Source: Methanobacteriota archaeon (lineage in GTDB: Archaea > Thermoplasmatota > Poseidoniia > Poseidoniales > Thalassarchaeaceae). Taken from it: 39,520 bases of DNA. Under the pieces are notes generated by a model. The model searched no databases. It had not been told where the DNA came from and saw nothing but the letters and a program-made list of their open reading frames with translations. Positions 1-9,050 of the stretch are shown here, piece after piece. The DNA lies in the NCBI GenBank assembly GCA_002708385.1, contig PANM01000038.1:1-39520 (forward strand). The letters run 5' to 3'. The translations under genes were made by a program, and so were the position numbers. Position 1 is the stretch's first letter, and each line of letters opens with the position of its first letter.

Positions 1-25
1 ACACTTCATGCAATTAATCGGAGGC

Positions 26-3000
26 TCACTGTTCGTAAGGTTCCCAAGCACCCGTCAAGACGTTGTGCTTGAGTAGACTTCCATCTGGGTTCTGTACCCA
101 AACATCCCCATTGTCATCACGCCATACTTTCTGACCGTGTTCATTGATTTGTGCATCTGGAGGTGCTTCAATTTTCGGAACTGGTGGTGGAGTATCTGCG
201 AGAAGACTGTCAAGGTCTAATTCATCGACTACTTCAGTTGATTGTATATCAGATTGAGGTTCTGTGAATACTTCTTCATTGACCTCGGACTCTAGAGTTA
301 GATCTACACCAAATTGTTCAGAAGTCAGTGATTCATCCACTGATTCTGTAACTATCTGTTCTGCTGCTTGTAAGTCCAACATAGTAGCGGGGGAGGGTTC
401 TTCTGTTTCAGGTATAGGCTCACTTTCGACTTGGGCTTGGGTATTTTCAAAAAACATACGGTCTTCAGCCGATACTCTAACTTCTACTCCGCCTATCTGT
501 CGAAGCTCATGAGTGCTATCATCAGCCTCAGATTTCTTCTGGCGGCTACCAACACCCATTCGTACGCTAAATCCGATTACTCCAAGAATAATTAAACCGA
601 TAAACAGGTGAACTGCTGCTTGCCCATACGTTTGGTAAAACTTCAGCGTTGGGAAATCATCTGAATTGTCACCAGTTCCATCTCCGTCAGAATCCTGCCA
701 TTCATCGGGATTCTTGGGGAAGGCATCGGGGCCAGCGGTACAAACTCCAGTGACATTGTTAGGGCCATCACAGGTCCCATCTCCGTCGAAATCAGGGATA
801 AGTGGATCTAGTCCAATCTCAGTTTCCTGAAGGTCAGTAATTCCATCACCATCATCATCTTCATCTGTATTATCTCCAATTCCATCTCCATCTGAATCTA
901 GCCACTCTGTTCGATCTAAAGGAAGGTCATCAGTGACATCTGGGAAGCCATCGTTATCATCATCATCATCTTCTTGTGTATCTTCACAACCATCCTGATC
1001 CCAATCATTTCCTTCAACACTAATCCAATTCAACAGTCCATAATCGCATAAATCAGTATAGTCAAGTACCCCATCATTATCATCATCGTCATCCAAGAAA
1101 TTCGGTATATTGTCTCCATCATAATCCTCTCGACAATCTTCAACATTGTCCGAACCCTCGACCAATGTTATTGTTCCTTGAGGGCAAGGTAGTGGTTCTG
1201 TTGCACCTTCGACGTCTACATAGAAATTAATCTCCGCAGGTATCTGTGATTTCGCCCCAGTAGAATTTACGTAGTATCCTAGACTTGCGGGTTTACATTC
1301 AGTCTGTTTAATGATATTTTGGTAACTTCCAACATCACATTCAATTTGATTAGCCGACCCAGATTCAGGAACGTGATAACCTAATTCTGAATCTAAACAA
1401 GAGAGTTTACTATATGACCCAGAATCTGGATTGAATGTTCCTGGCTCACAAGCATTTTGAGTAGAGGAGGCTTGTGTATCAACGTAATGTCCAGGGTCTG
1501 CAATTAAACAAATTGAGCTACCTTCATTCGGCTGGTAATGACCAATGTCACAAGCTTCTTGTAAGCCTGAACCCTCATTTGCAACGAAATAACCTGGACT
1601 TGTATTCATACAATCGTTTGAGGAGGTGGAACCACTTGATGGAAGGAAAGTACCCGCCAAACAAGCAGTTTGAGATGAGGCAAAGTGAGAGTCGACATAG
1701 TAACCAGGTTCAGCTAGAACACAATCAGTGCCTCCTAGATTTTCCTGAAAGGAACCCATCGAACAGCCAATTTGTCCCGTAGCTCCTTCGCTAGGCACAT
1801 GATATCCAGAATCTGCATCTATGCAGCTAGATTGCCCTGGTGCTGGTTGATAGGTTCCTGCAGAACACAAAATTTGTTCTGATGAGCCCGAATTAGGGAC
1901 ATAGTTTCCTGGTTCTGCTGCAAGGCAGTCTGCAGAATTGATCGAACCACTATCTTGGTTGTACGTTCCAGCATTGCAGGCTGTTTGCATTGAAGCCGCT
2001 GGAATATCTACGTAATATCCGGGTGAAGAAGTATCACAACTTGTGGATCCGTAACTGTCTTGCCATGTTCCTACCGAACATGGTAATTGAGCATCCGCAC
2101 CCGGGGTTGGCACGTAATAACCTGGTGCGGCTGAGTCGCAAGCAATTTGCCCCTGATTTGCAGAATAATTACCTGGATTACATTCGATTTGTCCTATTGA
2201 CCCCTGTAAAGGAACAAAATGACCAAAATCTGCAAGTAAACAATCGGTAGCTTGAGTTGCAAGTGCAAATGGATTGTATGAACCAGCAGGGCATGCTAAC
2301 TGAGAAATTGACGCCGGAGTATCAACATAAAAGCCAGGTTCTGCCCCATTACAATCTGATTGACCAGGTAGTGGTTGATAATAACCTGGAACACATGGTT
2401 GTTGGTTTGCTGATCCGGGATCGCCTGTATAATATCCCGAGGAGGTTTGAAGACAACTAATCTGACCACTTGATGGTTGATACTCTCCTGGTGAACATGC
2501 AGTCTGTGAAATTGAAGCATTTGTAGCTACAAAATGTCCTGGCTCAGCGTCCGTACAGGACAATTGTCCACCGTAGGGCTGGAAGGTTCCTAGATGACAT
2601 TGCGTTTGATTCGTTGCACCCTGAATTGGAACATAATGTCCGGCATCAGCTTCCAAACAAACTCTCTGACCTGAAGCAGGCTGATAGGTCCCTACGTTAC
2701 AGATTGTTTGATTCGCCTGGCCAGTAGCTGGAACGTAATACCCAGGACTTGCCGCAAAACATGTAGTTTGAGCTGATGATGGTTGATAAGTTCCTATAGA
2801 ACAGGATGTTTGTGCTGATGATCCTGTTGAATTGACAAAATGCCCTACACCAGCAGCAATTTGATTTGCAGAGCCTGCTTGAGCTACGTAGTAACCTAGA
2901 GCGGAAATTGTGCAATCAGTTTGCCCAGGATAAGTTTGGTAGTAACCTGCAGGACATTGGTTCTGAGAAGTCGCTCCGGAACCGTATACATAATGACCTG

Positions 3001-5116
3001 GAGAGGCCTGATTACAGGAAGAGGAGGCGTCCTGATCTTGCCAGGAACCTGGTGAACAGAGTGTCGAATAAAGAGCCTGCTCGGCGTTTACATGGATCGA
3101 GGTGGATCCTATTGTTACTGCGTTTTCGCCTGTAGATTTTACTTCAATAACTAGATTGTAGTCGTCTGAACCGTTGAAACCTGAGGTGAATGTTACTCGA
3201 ATAAAGTATATCCCTGTAGAATTATTTGCTGAAATTGTCGAGACCTCATCATGAGTATTACTGGTATTGGAAAAATCAATCACATCGAATGATGAATTTA
3301 ACAATTCGATATCGAAGTTTTTTCCAGCCGGAGACGTTAGATTTGCTATGAACCAGGTATTCCTTGATAGATTCAGGAAGAATACGTCGGTGTTGTCTGA
3401 ACTACCTTCGAAAGAACCCGTGTAGTTTGCACTCATTAGAGACAAAGGTACTGCTGTACTGTTTGTAGAACCCGCATCACCCATATCTAGGCTAACAAAG
3501 GAACCTGGGGCAGAGACAATACATGATGATTGACCAATTTCCATGTTGTAATATCCGGTTTCACAAGGGGTTTGTGAAATTGAGGCAGATAAATCAACGT
3601 AATGACCGGCGGATGCGTCCAAACAATCAGATTGACCACTGAACGGTTGAAATGTGCCAGGGTCACAGGAATATTGTATCAAGCCACCTGATGCGTAATG
3701 CCCCTCTTCTGCATCTAAACATGATAGTCTTCCATATTGACCTTCGTCACAATCTAACCATCTGACAGGGTTATTTGGATAATTTTCGTCTGAATCTATA
3801 ACTCCATCGCCATCAAGATCCCCAGTTTGGTGAGTATCGAAAATATTACGAATTCCATCGCCATCAAAGTCTTGATCTGAATATGCAACTTGCCCCCCAT
3901 CATTGAATGTCAATTCAAACGGAATGAGTTTTGAGTCTGTAGTATTGTCAAACTCTCCAGATTGGGCTCCCCAACATTTCAATGAATAGTCCGACAAAAT
4001 TGCACAAGTGGAATAATATCCCGCAGCTGCTGATATTACTGTCAAACCTGGCCCTAGATTTACATTAGCAATAGGATCACCCTCAGCTGGGAAGATATTT
4101 TCGGAATTACAATTTGGATTGGTTGTTGAGGCGCAGGTTCCGTCTCCTAATTGTCCGTTTGAATTTATACCCCAACATTGCATAGAACCATTGTTGGTAA
4201 CCACACATGCGTGACTACCAATACCATCCAGCATAATAGCAGTGGCATTATCTCCCAAGTCTATGAGATACAAGTTTGAAGATACTGGCCCATTATCGGA
4301 AAATACAGTGAATTTGCTACCCCAACAACCAACTGAACCATTTTCAAAAATTACGCAGGTTGATCTCGCCGAGGTGATTATTGATACGGCCCGAAGACCT
4401 GTGGAATGATTCGATAAGATTGGAATGAGGGAATCATTTGTTGTGCCATCCCCGAGTTGCCCTCTAATATTTAGCCCCCAACACATAACATCGCCGTTAT
4501 GGGTAATCACACAGGTATAATCATCTCCTGCCGAAACTGCAACCGCGTCAACTCCAATGCCAAGATTTATCTCGACTGGAGCAGCCCTGTTCGTAGTGGT
4601 ATTATCTCCAATTTGGCCATGGTGGTTACGACCCCAACACCATAGACTTGCGTCAATTAAAATTGCACATGTATGTTCTTTACCCGAATCGACTAATACA
4701 GGGTGCTGATTAAAATTAACGTAACCTTCCGTTAAGTCATTATTTGCCAGACCTAATTGACCATAACCATTCGAACCCGAACAATACATTGAGTAATTGA
4801 ATAAAATTGAGCATCTACCTGAAGTTGAAATCAACGAACCCTCAGTGTAGATTGGATTTCCTTCTGACCATTTGACTGAAGTTCCATTATTGAGAATAAC
4901 CAATGGGCCGCTATTTGTCACATCCAATACTGAATTTGAGAAAATTGTACTAGATTCTGAACCATTGATATTAATTGATGAAGTATCGTTAGTCGTGAAT
5001 GATTGAACCCTAGGTTCGCCCAGTTCTAAATTTTCCTTATCCGGATCAGAAAGAAAACCCAATATTGGTACGGCGAGAAATAAAAGGCAAATCCCTAGAG
5101 CAACGATTCTCTTCAT
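26..5116 (-). CDS. Giant secreted/membrane-anchored surface protein: RCC1-like repeats, ephrin-receptor-like (GCC2/GCC3) Cys-rich repeats, PPC-like domain, thrombospondin-type-3-like Asp repeats, C-terminal TM and cytoplasmic tail
   Basis: ORF 26..5191; ATG at 5116 (MKRIVALGICLLFLAVPILGF) gives a signal peptide. Repeats TCAILIDASLWCWGRNHHGQIGD; many CxxGxYQPxxGQxxCxxAxPGYYV units; DxDGDGxxD repeats; TM VHLFIGLIILGVIGFSV. Confidence 0.9.
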   Translation of the reverse strand: MKRIVALGICLLFLAVPILGFLSDPDKENLELGEPRVQSFTTNDTSSININGSESSTIFSNSVLDVTNSGPLVILNNGTSVKWSEGNPIYTEGSLISTSGRCSILFNYSMYCSGSNGYGQLGLANNDLTEGYVNFNQHPVLVDSGKEHTCAILIDASLWCWGRNHHGQIGDNTTTNRAAPVEINLGIGVDAVAVSAGDDYTCVITHNGDVMCWGLNIRGQLGDGTTNDSLIPILSNHSTGLRAVSIITSARSTCVIFENGSVGCWGSKFTVFSDNGPVSSNLYLIDLGDNATAIMLDGIGSHACVVTNNGSMQCWGINSNGQLGDGTCASTTNPNCNSENIFPAEGDPIANVNLGPGLTVISAAAGYYSTCAILSDYSLKCWGAQSGEFDNTTDSKLIPFELTFNDGGQVAYSDQDFDGDGIRNIFDTHQTGDLDGDGVIDSDENYPNNPVRWLDCDEGQYGRLSCLDAEEGHYASGGLIQYSCDPGTFQPFSGQSDCLDASAGHYVDLSASISQTPCETGYYNMEIGQSSCIVSAPGSFVSLDMGDAGSTNSTAVPLSLMSANYTGSFEGSSDNTDVFFLNLSRNTWFIANLTSPAGKNFDIELLNSSFDVIDFSNTSNTHDEVSTISANNSTGIYFIRVTFTSGFNGSDDYNLVIEVKSTGENAVTIGSTSIHVNAEQALYSTLCSPGSWQDQDASSSCNQASPGHYVYGSGATSQNQCPAGYYQTYPGQTDCTISALGYYVAQAGSANQIAAGVGHFVNSTGSSAQTSCSIGTYQPSSAQTTCFAASPGYYVPATGQANQTICNVGTYQPASGQRVCLEADAGHYVPIQGATNQTQCHLGTFQPYGGQLSCTDAEPGHFVATNASISQTACSPGEYQPSSGQISCLQTSSGYYTGDPGSANQQPCVPGYYQPLPGQSDCNGAEPGFYVDTPASISQLACPAGSYNPFALATQATDCLLADFGHFVPLQGSIGQIECNPGNYSANQGQIACDSAAPGYYVPTPGADAQLPCSVGTWQDSYGSTSCDTSSPGYYVDIPAASMQTACNAGTYNQDSGSINSADCLAAEPGNYVPNSGSSEQILCSAGTYQPAPGQSSCIDADSGYHVPSEGATGQIGCSMGSFQENLGGTDCVLAEPGYYVDSHFASSQTACLAGTFLPSSGSTSSNDCMNTSPGYFVANEGSGLQEACDIGHYQPNEGSSICLIADPGHYVDTQASSTQNACEPGTFNPDSGSYSKLSCLDSELGYHVPESGSANQIECDVGSYQNIIKQTECKPASLGYYVNSTGAKSQIPAEINFYVDVEGATEPLPCPQGTITLVEGSDNVEDCREDYDGDNIPNFLDDDDDNDGVLDYTDLCDYGLLNWISVEGNDWDQDGCEDTQEDDDDDNDGFPDVTDDLPLDRTEWLDSDGDGIGDNTDEDDDGDGITDLQETEIGLDPLIPDFDGDGTCDGPNNVTGVCTAGPDAFPKNPDEWQDSDGDGTGDNSDDFPTLKFYQTYGQAAVHLFIGLIILGVIGFSVRMGVGSRQKKSEADDSTHELRQIGGVEVRVSAEDRMFFENTQAQVESEPIPETEEPSPATMLDLQAAEQIVTESVDESLTSEQFGVDLTLESEVNEEVFTEPQSDIQSTEVVDELDLDSLLADTPPPVPKIEAPPDAQINEHGQKVWRDDNGDVWVQNPDGSLLKHNVLTGAWEPYEQ
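1133..3067 (-). repeat. Coding tandem repeat block: about 24-25-aa half-repeats of GCC2/GCC3 / ephrin-receptor-like Cys-rich type
   Basis: Recurrent C-x-x-G-[TY]-[YFW]-[QN]-P-x-x-G-Q-x-x-C-x-x-A-x-P-G-Y-Y-V-x(8)-Q pattern in the translated 26..5116 CDS; boundaries approximate. Confidence 0.8.
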
Positions 5117-5187
5117 TTCAGCATTCTCCATATGGCTTGGCGCACTTACAGAGATTATGACTATTACCTTTAACTGAACAAGTTGCA

Positions 5188-6969
5188 TCATACCTTAAGC
5201 ACCTTTAATGCTAGTCCGTAAGACTGTACTCCCACCTCCGTTAATACCTCCTCTACGTCTGAAAAGGCAGGTTCAAGGGAATTTCTAGAGGCCTTTGCCC
5301 GATTTGAAACTATACGCCAGGCTGCTTTGCTACCGATTCCAGGAATTGCTTCAAGCTGAGATTGAGTCGCGGTGTTAATCGATAATCTAGATTCAACTCC
5401 ACTTATGCTTCTCATTCCATGCCCAGTTACTATGATGTCAGATTTTGTTTCTAGGGGAATTTGATATGGCGTACCTACCAATATTGGATAGGCACCAATC
5501 TGTCTCCCAAAAGTAATTCCAGAACTGCCATAAATCGAAACATCTCTGTGAATTTTTTGCAACACTTGTTCAGGTCTTCTGATTCGATCATCATGAGCTT
5601 CCCACCAAACTCCTTTGAGTTCAGTACCAATTGGAAACATTTCTTTTAGAAGTGGTTTATCGATTTCCTCTCGCACTCTTTTCTTGAATTCTTGAAATAT
5701 ATCTTGAGGGATTTCTTGGAAGCCCAATCCTTCGACCTGTCTAATGTTGATTCGTCGCAGCCATAGACCCTCTGATCTGAGGCTATCAAGTAATTGCATA
5801 TTGATTCCATAGGACCTCTTTGTTTCCCCGTTTAGGCCAGCGATGAAATTGAGTCCCGGCAATAATTTCGGCAGCCCTCGTTGTCCCGATTCTCTTCCAA
5901 ATTCATTGATATGGCGAATAGCAACCTTGAGCTGTTCCGTATTGCAATTTAGCCAATTTTCATGATGAACTAGGGGGTCAGCCGATTCGAGCCCAAATGA
6001 GAGTACTGCTCCATCAGATAAAGTAGAAATCAGAGTTCTAGTTATTTCAGATGCGGGTTCTAAATTCTCGGCAATAATAGAAGGATTGGCATTATCGACA
6101 TGCAGTATATCCAATCTTTCATCTTCTCTTAATCCATGTAACACTTGGGCAATCGGTTCTGGGTCAGGGATAGGATATTCTAATTCTACAACACCTTCGG
6201 CTTTGTAGGTATAGATATCAGTAGCGCCTCCTATTCTAACATGATTTACTCCATTATCCAGAGCCGTGGTGATTTCAGTAATTACTTCATTTTCGTCCCT
6301 AAAAATTGGAACTCCTTTCTTTGGCTCAATACAGAATTTGCAACCCCTTTTGTACCTCACACAGCCTTGATACAGTTCAACCTCATAGGTTAGAGGACCA
6401 GGACGACCATCTTCGGTGATTAAATCTGGATGACTTGTGACGCATTTCCCTTCAGCACCTGCTTTCGCCCAAGTATTCCACTGGTCAGCTGTTCTTCGCT
6501 TGTGGGACCACTCCCCTGTGCTTAGGAAATAGGCCAAGGTGGCATCTGTATCCTGAACTGCACAAAATAATTCAGTTCGCAGAGGCATCCAGCCATCATA
6601 GCGCCAATGACGAATTGCCCAGCCACCTGTGAGAACTGGTTGTTCCCTTGGGAATATCGAAAGGAATTCGTCTAATTCTCTACGTGAAATAGGAGTTCCG
6701 CGAACGTACTTACCAGGCACTATTGCACCTGCTAAAACTACTGCACCGTCAAGTTCGGAAAGTTGTTTTTTCAGTATTTCTCTATCCGATGAATTTGACA
6801 GCTTTTTTTTATGTTGCAGCCTCCAGTCATCAATTGTCATATATGTGTATTCTAACCCTCTGGATTCAAGCACTCCACAGATATATCTGACGTGGAATCC
6901 AAGATAATTTGGCACCCCAAAAGCAGCGGGTTCATCCTCATATCCATCAAGGACCAACCAGCCTTCCAT
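5188..6969 (-). CDS. Radical SAM protein with C-terminal helix-hairpin-helix (COG1031-like)
   Basis: YQGCVRYKRGCKFCIEPKKG cluster motif; C-terminal INTATQSQLEAIPGIGSKAAWRIVSNRAKA (HhH). Confidence 0.85.
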   Translation of the reverse strand: MEGWLVLDGYEDEPAAFGVPNYLGFHVRYICGVLESRGLEYTYMTIDDWRLQHKKKLSNSSDREILKKQLSELDGAVVLAGAIVPGKYVRGTPISRRELDEFLSIFPREQPVLTGGWAIRHWRYDGWMPLRTELFCAVQDTDATLAYFLSTGEWSHKRRTADQWNTWAKAGAEGKCVTSHPDLITEDGRPGPLTYEVELYQGCVRYKRGCKFCIEPKKGVPIFRDENEVITEITTALDNGVNHVRIGGATDIYTYKAEGVVELEYPIPDPEPIAQVLHGLREDERLDILHVDNANPSIIAENLEPASEITRTLISTLSDGAVLSFGLESADPLVHHENWLNCNTEQLKVAIRHINEFGRESGQRGLPKLLPGLNFIAGLNGETKRSYGINMQLLDSLRSEGLWLRRINIRQVEGLGFQEIPQDIFQEFKKRVREEIDKPLLKEMFPIGTELKGVWWEAHDDRIRRPEQVLQKIHRDVSIYGSSGITFGRQIGAYPILVGTPYQIPLETKSDIIVTGHGMRSISGVESRLSINTATQSQLEAIPGIGSKAAWRIVSNRAKASRNSLEPAFSDVEEVLTEVGVQSYGLALKVLKV

Positions 6970-7049
6970 CCAAACCCTCGAGTGTTCGAATTACTGATTG
7001 GTCTTCACGACTTCGCTATTCAAGAGTAGATATCTTGAGAAATTATCCT

Positions 7050-8324
7050 CTATCGACGATTGCGATTGCGATTTCGATTTCCTTTTCCACGGCCTCTACC
7101 GCCGCCATCATTAGATTCTTGAACACTAATTTTTCTTCCACGAATTTCGGTACCATCGAGTTCCTTAATCGCCTTTTCACCGGCTATTCGGCTAGCAAAT
7201 TTCACGAAAGCAAATCCTCGAGATTTTCCTGTATCTCTGTCCTTTGCAATGCTGCATTCTGTTATTTCCCCGTGTGTTGAAAATAGATTCTTGAGGTCTT
7301 CTTCACTCGCCTCAAAGGAAAGCCTTGCGACAAAGAGTTTGATTCCCGCTGCCTCTGCTGCCTGTGAACGAGCTTTGGTAAGAACTTCTCTTTCTGCTGC
7401 GAGTTCTTCCTTTGTTGCCTTTCCGTCATTCACCTTATCCATGCAATCCTTGCATCGGACTGGCTTACCTGGTGTGGGCTCAAATGGAACTGTAGTATCG
7501 GTTCCACAAAGTGTACACTTGCACTCATGCTTGATGCGTTGACGGCCACCTGAGCCTCCTTTTCCGGTAATTGCAGAACGAATCCTCACTGCTGCGGGTG
7601 GAGCCTTGTGATTAGGCCCACGACGATGGTCAGCCATGGGGGAAAGATACGGTCTAGCTCCTTCATGACCAAGATTGCCCTCAGCTTCCGGAGACCATCT
7701 TTCCCCTGCCCTATTCAATTCCTGTATATCCTTACCAAGAGTATGACCGTGGCCAAAACCATTTGATAATGCCCTGTATCCAGAATAATCGCATCTATTA
7801 CATACCACATTGAAGTCTTGGTTCTTGTCAGATGTTGTCAATTCATTCCCACATGCTGGACAAATTGCCCATAAGACTCCTAATTCAGGAGAGCCTCGTG
7901 TACTCGCTTTCAGGTTAGGTTCCAATTGTGTTATTCTAGCGCGAATCAAATCCCTAGTTCGCATTGCATCCCCTGGTGAAGGTAGGAATCTATCGACAAT
8001 TTCAGTTACGAAGATATCCGCGAATAAATTGTCAGCAATCAAATCTCTGTGTCCACCTTCTTTTTCGGTGTGTAGAATACGAATCATTACCACTTTAGGC
8101 ATTAATTTGACAACTTCCGCAATAACCTCATCTCCGATTTCTGGAGAATTCGTATTGGGACGATTCGATTTAATCGAGATTATCTCTCCATCCGAAATTA
8201 TCGTCCCACTGACCAATGCAATTGCACCAACATCAGACTCTGAAAGTCCGGGACCAATAGCGGTGCCTGATGGCACTTCTACTTGATTTCCTGGTGTGAC
8301 AAAGTCCCCAGTTGCAGCACTCAT
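7050..8324 (-). CDS. Exosome RNA-binding subunit Csl4 fused to a second CxxC zinc ribbon, an RRM domain and an Arg/Gly/Asn-rich tail
   Basis: N-term Csl4-like (GDEVIAEVVKL..., LGVLWAICPACGNELT...CNRCDYSGYRALSNGFG); CKCTLCGTDTTVPFEPTPGKPVRCKDC; RRM RNP2 LFVARL and RNP1 KSRGFAFVKF; tail GGGRGRGKGNRNRNRNRR. Confidence 0.88.
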   Translation of the reverse strand: MSAATGDFVTPGNQVEVPSGTAIGPGLSESDVGAIALVSGTIISDGEIISIKSNRPNTNSPEIGDEVIAEVVKLMPKVVMIRILHTEKEGGHRDLIADNLFADIFVTEIVDRFLPSPGDAMRTRDLIRARITQLEPNLKASTRGSPELGVLWAICPACGNELTTSDKNQDFNVVCNRCDYSGYRALSNGFGHGHTLGKDIQELNRAGERWSPEAEGNLGHEGARPYLSPMADHRRGPNHKAPPAAVRIRSAITGKGGSGGRQRIKHECKCTLCGTDTTVPFEPTPGKPVRCKDCMDKVNDGKATKEELAAEREVLTKARSQAAEAAGIKLFVARLSFEASEEDLKNLFSTHGEITECSIAKDRDTGKSRGFAFVKFASRIAGEKAIKELDGTEIRGRKISVQESNDGGGRGRGKGNRNRNRNRR

Positions 8325-8399
8325 TGTGACCGGCGACCGAACTACTCCCTATGAACGGTCCGGCCGTGCGTAGCACGGTTAATTGGAGAATAAAATCAA

Positions 8400-9014
8400 T
8401 TACTCAGGGGGCTTTAATCTCCAAAATGCAACCTTTGTTTTTCCTCGACTACTTGAGTGGTGAGTATAGACAGCTGGGAGAGGAAATTCAGTTTCCCAAT
8501 ATCGGTTAACTGTCCATCCTTTCGATTCGAAATAGGGTTCAACATGAGTTGCTTTAGCGCTGTGCATAAGGTGACAAATGGAATTAGAACGAATGATCAC
8601 ATCAAAAAAAGTGCGATCTGATTTAGCGACTTGAGTACCCCAAGGCGGGTTAGAAATTATCAAATCTACGCCGGATAAATCTAAGTTTTCATCGACATTT
8701 TGCATCATAAGCTCGACATTTTCTGAAACACCCACCTGTTCAATCGATTGGAAGGCGCTATTGCAGGCATCTTCATCCAATTCAATCAATAGCACTTGTT
8801 CTATTCCCATCAGAGCAGCACCTATTCCCAGAACCCCGTTTCCAGCACCTAGGTCTACAATTTTTGAATCAGAAGTCATATCACCAAATGTTGCTATTTG
8901 GCTTAACCAAGATGCTGCTATATCTCCCGGTGTAGAATATTGTTCTAACTCAAGCCTTCCACAGGGATGAGGAGGTAGAGAGGAGAGAAGCATGGCTAGT
9001 TGCCGTTGTCGCAC
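8400..9014 (-). CDS. METTL5-like / COG2263 rRNA N6-adenine methyltransferase
   Basis: LEQYSTPGDIAASWL, VDLGAGNGVLGIGA SAM motif, catalytic NPPWGTQ. Confidence 0.85.
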   Translation of the reverse strand: MRQRQLAMLLSSLPPHPCGRLELEQYSTPGDIAASWLSQIATFGDMTSDSKIVDLGAGNGVLGIGAALMGIEQVLLIELDEDACNSAFQSIEQVGVSENVELMMQNVDENLDLSGVDLIISNPPWGTQVAKSDRTFFDVIIRSNSICHLMHSAKATHVEPYFESKGWTVNRYWETEFPLPAVYTHHSSSRGKTKVAFWRLKPPE

Positions 9015-9050
9015 GAACTCGGATGGAGGTCAGCCTATTGGCGTGTGCGG

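Noticed and set aside
1474-3135. Plus- and minus-strand short ORFs (1474..1782, 1990..2250, 2257..2460, 2296..2520, 2866..3135) inside the giant repeat gene
   Set aside because: Alternative-frame by-products of the repeats with low-complexity translations and no recognisable domain.
1200-3600. Evenly spaced repeats resembling a CRISPR or satellite array
   Set aside because: They are in-frame Cys-rich amino-acid repeats of the long minus-strand CDS; nucleotide copies are degenerate and no cas genes occur.
7020-7038. TCAAGA-GTAGATA-TCTTGA inverted repeat upstream of the radical SAM gene
   Set aside because: Only 6-bp arms with a 7-nt spacer; could easily occur by chance and no promoter relation is evident.
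7810-8286. Plus-strand 158-aa ORF opposite Csl4-RRM
   Set aside because: Fully antisense to a strongly supported CDS; composition is typical of a shadow ORF.
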